Below are positions 1 through 7,474 of a DNA stretch of 12,304 nucleotides, one piece after another. Both the position numbers and the translations under genes were made by a program. The notes below the pieces were generated by a model. That model had not been told where the DNA came from. It saw nothing but the letters and a program-made list of their open reading frames with translations, and did no database searches. The number at the start of each line of letters is the position of its first letter. The first letter of the stretch is position 1. The stretch is from Rhodospirillaceae bacterium. Its GTDB lineage: Bacteria; Pseudomonadota; Alphaproteobacteria; MPNO01; UBA2964. The stretch spans positions 1 to 12,304 of the forward strand of contig JABJKO010000166.1 in the NCBI GenBank assembly GCA_018660305.1, in the 5' to 3' direction.

Positions 1-285
1 GCCCTTGCGGTGACGGATGCCGCGATAGCAGCCCAAATCCATCAAACGCTTGATATTCATCGCCACTTCGCGGCGCAAATCGCCCTCGACCATATGGTCC
101 TGGTCGATCACTTCGCGGATCTGCATGACCTCCTGATCGGTCAGTTCCGCGACACGGCGTTCCCGGGGGATTCCAACCTTACCGCAGATTTCCGTGGCTT
201 TGGTCCTGCCAATGCCATGAATATAGGTCAAAGAAATTTCGACCCGTTTGTTGGTCGGAATATTAATTCCTGCTATCCGCGCCAC
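1..285 (-). CDS. rpsM: 30S ribosomal protein S13, 3'-truncated by window edge
   Basis: S13 sits in the head of the small subunit and contacts the large subunit (bridge B1) and the P-site tRNA. The visible 95 residues begin [17 protein letters not shown] and run to [11 protein letters not shown], both diagnostic of S13. The family is about 122 residues long, so roughly 27 C-terminal residues lie beyond base 1. The start is GTG at 283-285: the family's conserved N-terminus begins exactly there, and an AGGAG ribosome binding site lies 7 nt upstream. It follows adk after a 184-bp gap and is presumably the first gene of the alpha operon, with its own promoter in that gap. Identification is firm; the GTG start is well supported. 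Confidence 0.97.
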   Translation of the reverse strand, partial: MARIAGINIPTNKRVEISLTYIHGIGRTKATEICGKVGIPRERRVAELTDQEVMQIREVIDQDHMVEGDLRREVAMNIKRLMDLGCYRGIRHRKG

Positions 286-469
286 CCAGTTTCTCCTCGT
301 CTTCGTCTCGTCGGCTCAATTCGCCAACCAAATTCGCCTGCTCTATTCGCGCGACATGACCGGTTTCCCGACCAGCCGGGCCCCACCCATGGGAGCAACC
401 ACAGAAGCGGCGTTCACAATGCATGTAGAACCCCGCGATCTAATGCTTTTTTGCCGTCAAGTCAATGCC
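286..469 (-). other. adk-rpsM intergenic region and rpsM leader
   Basis: This 184-bp stretch is the longest non-coding gap in the window. On the minus strand it begins just after the adk stop with a promoter-like TTGACT...TAGATC pair. It ends with the AGGAG ribosome binding site of rpsM. Between them, 358-377 can fold on the minus strand into a 7-bp stem (GGCTGGT/ACCGGTC, two G-T wobbles) around a 6-nt loop. 386-393 is the palindrome CCCATGGG. I see no GC-rich hairpin followed by a T-run, so no intrinsic terminator for the upstream operon. No small gene is supported here. Confidence 0.6.
437..465 (-). promoter_or_regulatory. Putative sigma-70-type promoter for rpsM
   Basis: On the minus strand, TTGACT (460-465) is followed after 17 nt by TAGATC (437-442). 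The -35 box differs from consensus in its last base only. The -10 box is poor by the E. coli consensus but fits the TANAWC form described for alphaproteobacterial housekeeping promoters. A second, overlapping TTGACG lies at 455-460, only 12 nt from the -10 box. The predicted transcript would start near 430, giving an rpsM leader of about 145 nt. This is inference from sequence only. Confidence 0.5.
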
Positions 470-1120
470 TTAACCTGGCTCCAATGCAGCTTTCATCTGC
501 CGCGTCACTTCATCGATATCTGCCATCCCGTCAACCGTCTTCAAATTGCCTTTGGCCTGATAAAAGGGCAGCAAAGGCGCCGTTTGTTCGTGATAGGCCT
601 GCAACCGGGTCGTTACCGCCTCGGCGTTGTCGTCCGAGCGTCGGCTGAAATCCGTGCGGCCGCAATTATCGCAGATGCCGGCCACTTTCGGCTGCAAATT
701 TTCATCATGGTAACCGGCCCCACAGTTGGCGCAGGTATACCGCCCGGTAATCCGTCCGATCAGCAAGGCGTCATCCACCTTCATCTCGATCACGGCATTC
801 AGGGTCAGGGATTTTTGCGCCAGCATATCCTCCAGCGCCTCGGCCTGGGCCAGGGTGCGGGGAAAGCCGTCCAGAATAAAGCCGTTCTTGCAATCATCCT
901 CGTTCACCCGGTCGGAAATCATGCCGACCAGGATATCATCCGAGACCAGATCGCCGGCGTCCATCACCGCCTTGGCGCGTTGGCCGATGGGCGTTCCGGC
1001 GGCCACGGCCGCCCGAAGCATGTCACCGGTGGACAGTTGCACGATGTTATAGGCATCCACCAGGCGCTGTGCCTGGGTGCCCTTGCCGGCACCGGGGGGC
1101 CCTAAAAGGATCATCCTCAT
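470..1120 (-). CDS. adk: Adenylate kinase with Cys4 LID domain
   Basis: Adenylate kinase interconverts ATP + AMP and 2 ADP in the cytoplasm. The 216 residues match the long bacterial form. The P-loop GPPGAGKGT is at residues 7-15, the AMP-binding DGFPRT at 84-89, and the catalytic arginine/aspartate stretch RRSDD at 160-164. The LID (about 125-160) carries CxxC pairs at Cys130/Cys133 and Cys150/Cys153, the arrangement that binds a structural metal in some Adk proteins. The start is ATG at 1118-1120, 7 nt after a GAGGG site that overlaps the secY stop codon. A TTG two codons upstream is possible but less well placed. The secY-adk-rpsM order is typical of Alphaproteobacteria. Confidence 0.97.
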   Translation of the reverse strand: MRMILLGPPGAGKGTQAQRLVDAYNIVQLSTGDMLRAAVAAGTPIGQRAKAVMDAGDLVSDDILVGMISDRVNEDDCKNGFILDGFPRTLAQAEALEDMLAQKSLTLNAVIEMKVDDALLIGRITGRYTCANCGAGYHDENLQPKVAGICDNCGRTDFSRRSDDNAEAVTTRLQAYHEQTAPLLPFYQAKGNLKTVDGMADIDEVTRQMKAALEPG

Positions 1121-1130
1121 CGCCAAACCC

Positions 1131-2477
1131 TCATCGATTGCGTCCCCGCAGTTTGGATTTCTTGATCAGACCCTCGTATTGATGGGCCAGCAGATGAGAC
1201 TGGATTTGGCTGACCGTATCCATGGTCACGCTGACCACGATCAACAGCGATGTGCCGCCGAAATAGAACGGCACTGCGTATTGCGACATGAGAATTTCCG
1301 GCAGCAGACAGACCAGGGCCAGATAGCCGGCGCCAACCACGGTCAACCGGGTTAGCACATAGTCAAGATATTCAGCCGTGCGCTTGCCGGGCCGGATACC
1401 GGGGATGAAACCGCCGTATTTCTTCAGGTTATCCGCCGTATCGGCCGGGTTGAAGACAATCGCCGTGTAGAAGAAGCAGAAAAACACGATGCCGCCGATA
1501 TACATCGCCAGGTACAACGGCTGTCCCCGTCCCAACAGGGATGTCACCGTGGTCAGCCATTCCGGCCCGCCCTGGGCCGAGAACGAGGCAACGGTGACGG
1601 GCAGCAACAGCAGGGACGAGGCAAAAATCGGCGGGATCACACCGGCGGTGTTCAGCTTCAACGGCATGTGGGTGCTTTCGCCGCCGAACATCTTTTGGCC
1701 GACCTGGCGTTTCGGATACTGCACCACGATGCGGCGTTGGGCCCGCTCGATAAAGACGATGAAGGTGATGGTCCCGATCACCAGAATGATCAGAAACAGG
1801 ATGAACAGGGTGTTCAAGGCGCCCGTGCGGCCCAGTTCCAGGGTCGAGGCGATGGCGGACGGCAATTGCGCCACGATACCCGCGAAGATGATCAGCGAGA
1901 TACCGTTACCCACGCCCCGGGCGGTGATCTGTTCGCCCAGCCACATCAGGAAGATGGTGCCGCCGACCAGGGTAATCACCGTGCTGGCCTTGAAGAACAT
2001 GCCACCGGCCAGCACCACGCCCTGGCCGCCAGAGGCCGTCATGCCTTCCAACCCGGCGGCGATGCCATAGGCTTGCAGCGCGGTCAGAACAACGGTGCCG
2101 TAGCGGGTATATTGATTGATCTTCTTGCGGCCCTGCTCGCCTTCTTTCTTCAACTGCTCCAGATGCGGTGACACCGTGGTCAGCAGCTGAATAATAATGG
2201 AGGCCGAAATGTAGGGCATGATGTTCAGGGCGAAGATGGTCATCCGCCCCAGGGCGCCACCCGAGAAAACGTCGAACATCCCAAGGATACCGCCGCGCTG
2301 CTGTTCGAAAATATCCGCCAGCGCCGCCGGGTCGATCCCGGGAATTGGAATATAGGTACCGATACGATAGACGATCAACGCGCCCAAGGTGAACCACAGA
2401 CGTTTCTTCAACTCCGTCGCCTTGGAAAAGGCTCCAAAGTTTATGTTAGCCGCCAGTTGTTCAGCCGCTGATGCCAT
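1131..2477 (-). CDS. secY: Preprotein translocase channel subunit SecY
   Basis: SecY forms the protein-conducting pore of the SecYEG translocon in the inner membrane, working with SecA and translating ribosomes. The 448 residues show ten hydrophobic segments, near 24-41, 79-100, 125-145, 158-180, 188-210, 222-243, 273-297, 319-342, 374-393 and 402-420. The plug region lies near 62-78. The cytoplasmic loop with IRPGKRT at 361-367 holds the conserved arginine (Arg362) needed for SecA and ribosome function. The C-terminus is basic. A GAGGA ribosome binding site sits 8 nt before the ATG. It follows rplO after 75 bp, and adk begins 10 bp beyond its stop. Confidence 0.98.
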   Translation of the reverse strand: MASAAEQLAANINFGAFSKATELKKRLWFTLGALIVYRIGTYIPIPGIDPAALADIFEQQRGGILGMFDVFSGGALGRMTIFALNIMPYISASIIIQLLTTVSPHLEQLKKEGEQGRKKINQYTRYGTVVLTALQAYGIAAGLEGMTASGGQGVVLAGGMFFKASTVITLVGGTIFLMWLGEQITARGVGNGISLIIFAGIVAQLPSAIASTLELGRTGALNTLFILFLIILVIGTITFIVFIERAQRRIVVQYPKRQVGQKMFGGESTHMPLKLNTAGVIPPIFASSLLLLPVTVASFSAQGGPEWLTTVTSLLGRGQPLYLAMYIGGIVFFCFFYTAIVFNPADTADNLKKYGGFIPGIRPGKRTAEYLDYVLTRLTVVGAGYLALVCLLPEILMSQYAVPFYFGGTSLLIVVSVTMDTVSQIQSHLLAHQYEGLIKKSKLRGRNR

Positions 2478-2552
2478 GTTGTCCGTCCTCGCGGCGACTT
2501 CGCCTTATCCAGCAAAGCCGCCTGTTCAATACGCGCTCCCGCGCCCCCGGCC
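2478..2552 (-). other. rplO-secY intergenic spacer
   Basis: This 75-bp spacer holds the GAGGA ribosome binding site of secY and a short inverted repeat (GGCGA/TCGCC, 2-nt loop) about 20 nt upstream of the secY start. No T-run follows it, so it is not an intrinsic terminator. I see no convincing promoter. It may simply be a longer leader for translation of a membrane protein. Confidence 0.4.
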
Positions 2553-3056
2553 CTAGTCTTTCGCTTTGGCTTCTTTCGCTTCGGCGGCGACTTCTTTCGC
2601 CACGGTCACCGTGACGGAGCCTCCGCCCGCTTCCACCGCCGCGATCGCCGATGCGGATGCACCGGCCACCGTAATATCCACCTTGGCCTTCAATTCGCCC
2701 TTGGCCAGCAGACGCACGCCATCGCGGGCCCGGCGCACGACGCCGGACGCGAGCAGTTCGTCCATGCCGATGGCCTTGCCGGCATCCAACTTGCCGGCAT
2801 CAATCGCGGTCTGCAAACGACCCAGATTGACCACCTGATAGTTCTTGGAGAAAATATTATTGAAGCCCCGCTTCGGCAAACGCCGGTACAGGGGCATCTG
2901 ACCACCTTCAAAACCTTTGATCGCCACGCCCGAGCGTGATTTCTGGCCCTTGTTACCCCGGCCGGCCGTCTTGCCCTTGCCGGAACCGGGACCACGGCCC
3001 AGACGCTTGGATTGGTGGCGGGCGCCTGGATTGTCGCGCAATTCGTTCAGTTTCAT
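2553..3056 (-). CDS. rplO: 50S ribosomal protein L15
   Basis: L15 is a late-assembly large-subunit protein that threads through 23S rRNA. The 167 residues start [14 protein letters not shown]. They contain the glycine- and lysine-rich N-terminal arm ([18 protein letters not shown] at 17-34) and the [18 protein letters not shown] block at 48-65, both diagnostic. The family is near 144-160 residues. The extra length is mostly an Ala/Glu/Lys tail after about residue 155, which looks unstructured. It starts 3 bp after the rpmD stop, which suggests translational coupling, and is the last ribosomal protein gene before secY. Confidence 0.98.
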   Translation of the reverse strand: MKLNELRDNPGARHQSKRLGRGPGSGKGKTAGRGNKGQKSRSGVAIKGFEGGQMPLYRRLPKRGFNNIFSKNYQVVNLGRLQTAIDAGKLDAGKAIGMDELLASGVVRRARDGVRLLAKGELKAKVDITVAGASASAIAAVEAGGGSVTVTVAKEVAAEAKEAKAKD

Positions 3057-3059
3057 GGT

Positions 3060-3254
3060 CTAGGCCTCTTCCTCAACGCGGACCAGGTGATGAACCCGGT
3101 TGATCATGCCGCGCACGGAGGGGGTATCCTCCAGCTCACGTGAGCGATGCATCTTGTTCAGCCCAAGGCCGACCAAGGTCGCCCGTTGCCATTTTGGCCG
3201 CCCGATCGGACTTCCGATCTGGGTTACCGTCAGTGTTTTCTTCGCTTTCGCCAT
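3060..3254 (-). CDS. rpmD: 50S ribosomal protein L30
   Basis: L30 is a small large-subunit protein present in most but not all bacteria. The 64 residues show the family core: [20 protein letters not shown], then [20 protein letters not shown] and a C-terminal strand ending in acidic residues. The ATG at 3252-3254 is chosen because the conserved N-terminus ([10 protein letters not shown]) begins there and a GGAAA-type ribosome binding site lies about 7 nt upstream. An in-frame ATG at 3281 would add nine residues without family support. It is separated from rpsE by an unusually long 117-bp gap and followed closely by rplO. Confidence 0.97.
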   Translation of the reverse strand: MAKAKKTLTVTQIGSPIGRPKWQRATLVGLGLNKMHRSRELEDTPSVRGMINRVHHLVRVEEEA

Positions 3255-3371
3255 CACTTGCTTTCCACTTTGACCTACCAATTTGGCTCAATCAAGCCGA
3301 ACCGCCCGGTTACGTGTTCGTCACATATAGGCATCAATGATGCTTTTACAGCACCCGTACAGCACCCAGCC
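3255..3371 (-). other. rpsE-rpmD spacer with repeat and small hairpins
   Basis: The 117 bp between rpsE and rpmD are non-coding, while most neighbouring gaps are under 50 bp. The spacer contains a 10-bp direct repeat just after the rpsE stop. It also has three short inverted repeats: 3331-3343 (GCATCA/TGATGC around one base), 3300-3311 (5-bp arms) and 3285-3298 (4-bp arms). None is followed by a T-run on the transcribed strand. The last bases carry the ribosome binding site of rpmD. No promoter with both boxes is convincing. Confidence 0.5.
3347..3367. repeat. Short direct repeat, two 10-bp copies
   Basis: The plus strand reads TACAGCACCC at 3347-3356 and again at 3358-3367, separated by one base, so the period is 11 bp. 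It lies immediately downstream of the rpsE stop codon. The copies are identical. It may reflect a small slippage duplication. Confidence 0.8.
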
Positions 3372-3950
3372 TTAGGCATCCGCCGTTTCTGTTTCAGCCT
3401 CGGTCGCCTCGGCCTCGACCGCGCGGCCACGACTGCGGCGTCCGATAATATCGGCAACCTTCTTGCCCCGCTTGGCGGCAACCGTGCGCGGTGAAACCTG
3501 GCTCTTCAACGCCTCGAACGTGGCGCGAACCATGTTGTAGGGGTTCGAGGAACCTTGCGACTTGGTCACCACGTCCTGGACGCCGATGCATTCGAACACG
3601 GCGCGCATGGGACCGCCGGCGATGATACCGGTACCGGGAGGTGCGGCACGCAGCAAGACCTTGCCGGCGCCGTGGCGGCCATGAATATCATGATGCAGGG
3701 TGCGGCCTTCACGCAAGGGCACGCGGATCATGCCTTTCTTGGCGGTTTCCGTCGCCTTGCGAATAGCCTCGGGTACCTCGCGGGCCTTACCGTGGCCAAA
3801 CCCGACCCGGCCCTTTTGATCGCCGACGACAACCAGCGCGGCGAAACCAAACCGGCGGCCACCCTTGACCACCTTGGCGACCCGGTTGATGTGGACCAGC
3901 TTATCGACAAACTCGCTGTCGCCGCGGTCTCCAAAATCATTACGTGCCAT
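3372..3950 (-). CDS. rpsE: 30S ribosomal protein S5
   Basis: S5 lies near the decoding region of the small subunit and affects translational accuracy; changes in its N-terminal loop give spectinomycin resistance in E. coli. The 192 residues include the S5 double-stranded RNA-binding-like domain ([17 protein letters not shown] at 20-36, [17 protein letters not shown] at 48-63). The C-terminal domain has the [13 protein letters not shown] block at 106-118 and the GSSNPYN motif at 133-139. E. coli S5 is 167 residues; here residues 177-192 form an extra acidic Ala/Glu/Thr tail. The gene starts 30 bp after rplR and precedes the long spacer before rpmD. Confidence 0.98.
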   Translation of the reverse strand: MARNDFGDRGDSEFVDKLVHINRVAKVVKGGRRFGFAALVVVGDQKGRVGFGHGKAREVPEAIRKATETAKKGMIRVPLREGRTLHHDIHGRHGAGKVLLRAAPPGTGIIAGGPMRAVFECIGVQDVVTKSQGSSNPYNMVRATFEALKSQVSPRTVAAKRGKKVADIIGRRSRGRAVEAEATEAETETADA

Positions 3951-3980
3951 GGGACCCTCGCCTTTCCTAATAAAACAGGT

Positions 3981-4343
3981 CTAAAAACTCAGGCCGGCTT
4001 CGCGCGCGGCATCCGCCAACGCCTTAACCCGGCCGTGAAACTTATAACCGCCGCGATCGAACACCACCGCGTCTATGCCGGCGCTTTTCGCGCGCTCGGC
4101 GATCAAGGCGCCGACCTTCGCGGCCGCTTCCTTGTCCGCGCCGGTCTTCAGCGACCCGCGCAGGTCTTTTTCCAGGCTCGAGGCTGAAGCCAGGGTTAGC
4201 CCAGCCACATCATCGATCACCTGAACATAGATATGCTGGGACGAACGGAACACCGAAAGCCGAGGCCGGCCCGTATTCCGCTTTGCCAGTGCCGTGCGGT
4301 TGCGCCGCTGACGGCGTTTGAATAGTTCTTTGGTATTGCCCAT
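3981..4343 (-). CDS. rplR: 50S ribosomal protein L18
   Basis: L18 binds 5S rRNA together with L5 and L25 and anchors it to the central protuberance. The 120 residues match the family length. They show a basic N-terminus ([14 protein letters not shown]), the [20 protein letters not shown] strand region, and the closing block [20 protein letters not shown] before the C-terminal helix. The ATG lies 6 bp after the rplF stop. Its ribosome binding site is weak (AGG inside the rplF end), so translational coupling to rplF is likely. Confidence 0.98.
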   Translation of the reverse strand: MGNTKELFKRRQRRNRTALAKRNTGRPRLSVFRSSQHIYVQVIDDVAGLTLASASSLEKDLRGSLKTGADKEAAAKVGALIAERAKSAGIDAVVFDRGGYKFHGRVKALADAAREAGLSF

Positions 4344-4349
4344 GTTCGC

Positions 4350-4883
4350 CTACTTCTTCTTGCCTTCCTTGCGGAAGATATATTCGCCAACGTAGCGCAC
4401 GCCCTTGCCCTTGTAGGGTTCCGGTGGCCGATAAGACCGTATCACGGCGGCAACTTGGCCGACCTTCTGCTTATCGATACCCATGACCTTGATCGCCGTG
4501 GGGCGCTCGCATTCAATTTTGATCCCGTCGGGAATGGGAAAATCGATGTCGTGGCTATGGCCCAACTGCAATTTCAGGATCTTGCCCTGAAGTGCGGCGC
4601 GATAGCCGACGCCCTGGATTTCCAGTTCCTTGACAAAACCTTCCGATACGCCGGTCACAAGGTTCTGCGCCAAGCTGCGCTGCATGCCCCACATAGAGCG
4701 GGAGACCTTGCTTTGATCCTTGGGCGTGACGACGATCTGATTGTCTGCGTGACTGAATTCAACCTGATCGACCACGGCCATGGATAATTCACCCAGCTTG
4801 CCCTTGGCGGTCATCGCCTGGGCAGCCAGTTCAATGGTCACGCCGTCGGGCACGATCACCGGTTTGTTTCCGATACGGGACAT
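4350..4883 (-). CDS. rplF: 50S ribosomal protein L6
   Basis: L6 sits near the factor-binding site of the large subunit, close to the sarcin-ricin loop. The 177 residues begin MSRIGNKPVIVPDGV, contain the duplicated L6 fold, and end with the signature RPPEPYKGKGVRYVGE followed by a lysine-rich tail. The start at 4881-4883 fits the family N-terminus and has a GGGAG ribosome binding site 6 nt upstream overlapping the rpsH stop. An in-frame ATG at 4949 lies inside rpsH and adds unsupported residues. The gap to rpsH is 10 bp. Confidence 0.98.
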   Translation of the reverse strand: MSRIGNKPVIVPDGVTIELAAQAMTAKGKLGELSMAVVDQVEFSHADNQIVVTPKDQSKVSRSMWGMQRSLAQNLVTGVSEGFVKELEIQGVGYRAALQGKILKLQLGHSHDIDFPIPDGIKIECERPTAIKVMGIDKQKVGQVAAVIRSYRPPEPYKGKGVRYVGEYIFRKEGKKK

Positions 4884-4893
4884 CTCGCGCTCC

Positions 4894-5292
4894 CTAGAAT
4901 ACCTGACAGAGGACTTCGCCGCCCACGTTGGCTTCCCGTGCCTCGGCATCCGAGAGCACCCCTTGCGGCGTGGTCAGAATGGAAATGCCAAGGCCGTTGG
5001 CCACCCGCGGCAGCTGCTTGACCGAGGAATAAACCCGCCGGCCCGGCGTGGAAACCCGCTTGATCTGCTGGATCACCGGCTCGCCTTCGTAATATTTCAG
5101 CTCAATGGACAATTCCGCCTTGCCCCGGTCATAGTCCGTGCGGGAATAGCCGCGGATATAGCCTTCGCGCTGCAGCACTTCCAGCACCCTCTCCCGCAAC
5201 CGGGAGGCAGGCGAATGGACGGAACCCTTGCCCGCGCGCTGGCCATTGCGGATGCGCGTCAGCATATCGCCGATCGGATCGGTCATCGACAT
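4894..5292 (-). CDS. rpsH: 30S ribosomal protein S8
   Basis: S8 is a primary binder of 16S rRNA (helix 21) and in E. coli represses the spc operon by binding its own mRNA. The 132 residues begin [17 protein letters not shown]. They carry the C-terminal signature stretch from GRRVYSS through [17 protein letters not shown] to [13 protein letters not shown]. The ATG at 5290-5292 has a GGAGG site 8 nt upstream; a second ATG two codons later (5286) is less well spaced. It follows rpsN by 14 bp. Whether S8 autoregulation operates here cannot be told from this sequence. Confidence 0.98.
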   Translation of the reverse strand: MSMTDPIGDMLTRIRNGQRAGKGSVHSPASRLRERVLEVLQREGYIRGYSRTDYDRGKAELSIELKYYEGEPVIQQIKRVSTPGRRVYSSVKQLPRVANGLGISILTTPQGVLSDAEAREANVGGEVLCQVF

Positions 5293-5306
5293 CGTTACGC
5301 CCTCCC

Positions 5307-5612
5307 TTACCAGCTAGATTTCGTCAGGCCCGGAATCTGGCCGAGCGAACCGAGTTCGCGCAGCGCAATCCGGGACAATTGGAATTTCCGGTAGTACCCG
5401 CGTGCGCGGCCCGTCAATTCACAGCGGTTACGGACCCGGTTGGGCGCGGAATTGCGCGGCAACTGAGCCAGCTTCAACCGGGCGGCGAACCGCTCTTCCT
5501 GACCCAGGCTTTTGTCCGAGGCGATAGCCTTCAGACGATTGCGCTTAGCCAGATATTTCCCGACCATCTTGGCCCGGGCCTTGTTCTTTTCAATGGCGCT
5601 TTTCTTGGCCAT
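5307..5612 (-). CDS. rpsN: 30S ribosomal protein S14, zinc-free type
   Basis: S14 is a head protein of the small subunit. The 101 residues begin [17 protein letters not shown] and end with the signature [15 protein letters not shown] and the GLTKSSW terminus. Only one cysteine is present, in place of the CxxC...CxxC zinc site of the short paralogue, so this is the long, zinc-independent (C-minus) form. The start at 5610-5612 matches the family N-terminus and has an AAGGGG ribosome binding site about 8 nt upstream. An upstream in-frame ATG at 5669 is not supported. It is separated from rplE by 98 bp. Confidence 0.98.
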   Translation of the reverse strand: MAKKSAIEKNKARAKMVGKYLAKRNRLKAIASDKSLGQEERFAARLKLAQLPRNSAPNRVRNRCELTGRARGYYRKFQLSRIALRELGSLGQIPGLTKSSW

Positions 5613-5710
5613 GTATGGAACCCCTTGGTTTCCCTCGTGATGCGAAAGTTCCGAAACTGAAACTTCCACCGAAAATCCTTAACTTCGCCGCTTCCTATCC
5701 CTACCGGATA
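5613..5710 (-). other. rplE-rpsN spacer with possible RBS hairpin
   Basis: This 98-bp spacer contains the rpsN ribosome binding site (AAGGGG on the minus strand). 5617-5633 can pair as GGAACC/GGTTCC with one bulged base around a 4-nt loop, which would partly enclose that site. A weaker inverted repeat (AAGTT/AACTT, 5 bp) lies upstream. There is no T-run, so no terminator is indicated, and no convincing promoter is seen. Function is unknown. Confidence 0.4.
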
Positions 5711-6259
5711 TCAGCTTTGAAAAGGCATGTTGAACCCGGCAAGCAGCGCCCGGCCCTGATCATCGTCGGCCGCCGTGGTGCAGATCACCACATCCATGCC
5801 GCGTACTTCATCGATCTCGTCGTAACTGATCTCCGGAAAGATGAGCTGTTCCGTCAAACCAAGAGCATAATTGCCCCGGCCATCGAAGCTTTTCGGCGAC
5901 ACGCCCCGGAAATCCCTGATCCGCGGCATCGCCACGGTAATCAGACGATCCAGGAATTCGTACATACGGTCCTTGCGCAAGGTTACCTTGCAACCGATCT
6001 GCATGCCTTCGCGCAGCTTGAACACTGCGACCGAGCGTTTTGCATTGGTGATAACGGGCTTTTGGCCCGCGATCTTGACCATGTCCGAATAGGCGGCATC
6101 AACCTTTTTGCGGTCATCGGTACCCGCACCAACGCCCATGTTGATGACAATTTTGTCCAGGCGCGGCACTTGCAGGTCGTTGCTGAAATCAAAATCCGAT
6201 TTCAACTTGCCATGCAGCTCGTCCCGATACATCTGTTTCAATCGCGGCATATCAGACAT
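5711..6259 (-). CDS. rplE: 50S ribosomal protein L5
   Basis: L5 binds 5S rRNA and forms intersubunit bridge B1b with S13. The 182 residues begin [15 protein letters not shown]. They include the [11 protein letters not shown] block at 34-44, the [20 protein letters not shown] region and a C-terminal [11 protein letters not shown] segment, as expected for L5 (about 179 residues). The ATG at 6257-6259 is preferred because a GGGGGAAG ribosome binding site lies about 6 nt upstream. This start overlaps the rplX stop by 8 nt. An ATG at 6250 is possible but badly spaced from that site. Confidence 0.97.
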   Translation of the reverse strand: MSDMPRLKQMYRDELHGKLKSDFDFSNDLQVPRLDKIVINMGVGAGTDDRKKVDAAYSDMVKIAGQKPVITNAKRSVAVFKLREGMQIGCKVTLRKDRMYEFLDRLITVAMPRIRDFRGVSPKSFDGRGNYALGLTEQLIFPEISYDEIDEVRGMDVVICTTAADDDQGRALLAGFNMPFQS

Positions 6260-6575
6260 CGACAACTTCCCCCGATTGCTTGGCGAAACGAACCTTGCGG
6301 CCGTCGTCGAGGAATTTGTAACCGACCCGGGTCGCCGTGCCGTCCTTGGGATCGGCCAAGGCGACGTTGGAGATATGGATCGGCGCTTCCTTTTCGACAA
6401 TACCGCCCGGCTGGGTCTGGCTCGGCCGGGTATGCCGTTTTACCATGTTGACGCCATCGACCAGGACGCGGTCATCATCGCGCAGAACGCGCAGGATGGA
6501 ACCCTTCTTGCCCTTATCCCGGCCACTGACAACGACCACATCGTCGCCCTTTTTCAATTTAAATTTCTTCGCCAT
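6252..6575 (-). CDS. rplX: 50S ribosomal protein L24
   Basis: L24 initiates large-subunit assembly and lies near the exit of the peptide tunnel. The 107 residues contain the KOW motif region ([20 protein letters not shown], residues 9-28), followed by [10 protein letters not shown] and the [15 protein letters not shown] block, all typical. Its ATG shares one base with the rplN stop codon (TAATG), and its stop lies within the start of rplE. This tight packing suggests translational coupling across rplN, rplX and rplE. Confidence 0.98.
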   Translation of the reverse strand: MAKKFKLKKGDDVVVVSGRDKGKKGSILRVLRDDDRVLVDGVNMVKRHTRPSQTQPGGIVEKEAPIHISNVALADPKDGTATRVGYKFLDDGRKVRFAKQSGEVVDV

Positions 6576-6943
6576 TAGATGACCTCTGGCGCCAATGAAA
6601 TGATTTTCATATGGCTCTTGGCCCGTAGTTCGCGCGTCACGGGGCCGAAAATGCGGGTCCCGATGGGCTCGTTCTGGGGATTGATCAGGACGGCGGCGTT
6701 GCGGTCAAAGCGGATCGCGGAGCCGTCCGTACGATGAATGTCCTTGGCCGTGCGCACCACGACGGCGCGGTGGATATCACCTTTTTTCACCCGGCCGCGG
6801 GGAATGGCCTCCTTGATGGAGACGACGATGACATCGCCAACGGAAGCGTACTTGCGCTTCGAGCCGCCAAGCACCTTGATGCATTGTACCCGTCGGGCGC
6901 CGGAATTATCGGCGACTTCGAGCATGGTTTCTGATTGGATCAT
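6575..6943 (-). CDS. rplN: 50S ribosomal protein L14
   Basis: L14 sits at the subunit interface, contacts 16S rRNA helix 14, and is the target of the silencing factor RsfS in bacteria. The 122 residues match the canonical length. They begin [20 protein letters not shown], contain [20 protein letters not shown], and end with [10 protein letters not shown]. In E. coli the spc operon promoter lies before this gene. Here the 36-bp gap after rpsQ shows no promoter-like pair, so transcription probably continues from the S10 genes. Confidence 0.98.
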   Translation of the reverse strand: MIQSETMLEVADNSGARRVQCIKVLGGSKRKYASVGDVIVVSIKEAIPRGRVKKGDIHRAVVVRTAKDIHRTDGSAIRFDRNAAVLINPQNEPIGTRIFGPVTRELRAKSHMKIISLAPEVI

Positions 6944-6979
6944 GGCTGTTTACCTATTGTGGTCCCAAGAGTTGCCGTT

Positions 6980-7222
6980 CTAGCTCGCCGTCTCTTCGGC
7001 GAGAACGATCCATCGCTTGTTCTTCGAAATCGGGGCGCATTCCTGAATGCGAACCTGATCACCGGTTTTGAATTTGTTTTCCGGGTCGTGAGCGTGGAAC
7101 CGCTTCGAACGCCGGATAACCTTTTTGTACAGCGCGTGGGTGAAGCGCCGTTCGACCCGGACCACGATGGTCTTGTCGTTTTTGTCGCTGACCACGACGC
7201 CCTGCATGATGCGTTTTGGCAT
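6980..7222 (-). CDS. rpsQ: 30S ribosomal protein S17
   Basis: S17 is a primary 16S rRNA binder with an OB fold in the small-subunit body. The 80 residues begin [18 protein letters not shown] and include the family pattern [20 protein letters not shown] and the conserved EC.PISK segment. The ATG at 7220-7222 is set by the family N-terminus and a strong GAGGAG ribosome binding site 6 nt upstream. An in-frame ATG at 7288 lies inside rpmC and would add a proline/arginine-rich extension with no family support. It starts 16 bp after the rpmC stop. Confidence 0.98.
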   Translation of the reverse strand: MPKRIMQGVVVSDKNDKTIVVRVERRFTHALYKKVIRRSKRFHAHDPENKFKTGDQVRIQECAPISKNKRWIVLAEETAS

Positions 7223-7238
7223 CCCGTTCTCCTCGGTC

Positions 7239-7472
7239 CTAGGCCCCGGCCTGAGTGGCCTGTACGGCCAATGTGGCCTGTGCTTCAACCTGCATCCGGC
7301 TCAAGACCGTCTTGATGCGGGCAATGTCGCGGCGCACCTGGCGCACGCGGGCGGTATTTTCCAATTGGCCGCTGGCCCGCTGGAAGCGCAGATTGAACTG
7401 CTCCTTGCGCAGATCGACCAACTGATCGGTCAACTGATCCTTGGTCTGGCCGCGTAGTTCTTCGGCTTTCAT
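7239..7472 (-). CDS. rpmC: 50S ribosomal protein L29
   Basis: L29 lies at the peptide tunnel exit beside L23 and helps dock the signal recognition particle and trigger factor. The 77 residues form the expected two-helix hairpin: [20 protein letters not shown], then the conserved [18 protein letters not shown] and the [11 protein letters not shown] helix. E. coli L29 has 63 residues; here there is an extra Ala/Gln/Thr tail of about 14 residues. The ATG lies 2 bp after the rplP stop (TAG-TC-ATG), so translation is likely coupled. Confidence 0.97.
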   Translation of the reverse strand: MKAEELRGQTKDQLTDQLVDLRKEQFNLRFQRASGQLENTARVRQVRRDIARIKTVLSRMQVEAQATLAVQATQAGA

Positions 7473-7474
7473 GA

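Noticed and set aside
286..469. A missing rpmJ (L36) gene expected between secY and rpsM in E. coli-like order.
   Set aside because: No L36-like frame is present here, but Alphaproteobacteria usually carry rpmJ elsewhere, so this is not a loss.
248..1105. A 285-codon open reading frame on the plus strand opposite adk and the rpsM leader.
   Set aside because: It is antisense to adk, whose motifs are unmistakable. The translation resembles no family I know, and GC-rich coding DNA commonly leaves the opposite strand open.
2478..2552. A possible promoter before secY (TTGAAC on the minus strand, then GATAAG).
   Set aside because: The spacing is about 14 nt, too short, and the -10 match is poor.
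3331..3347. GCATCAATGATGC followed by TTTT on the plus strand, resembling a small terminator.
   Set aside because: The stem is only 5-6 bp and AT-rich, the T-run is four bases, and no plus-strand gene exists to terminate.
5615..6451. A 278-codon plus-strand open reading frame opposite rplE and part of rplX.
   Set aside because: It is a mirror of conserved genes, with no ribosome binding site of note and no recognisable domain. Other long plus-strand frames (3555-4187, 7838-8626, 1668-2171) were rejected for the same reason.
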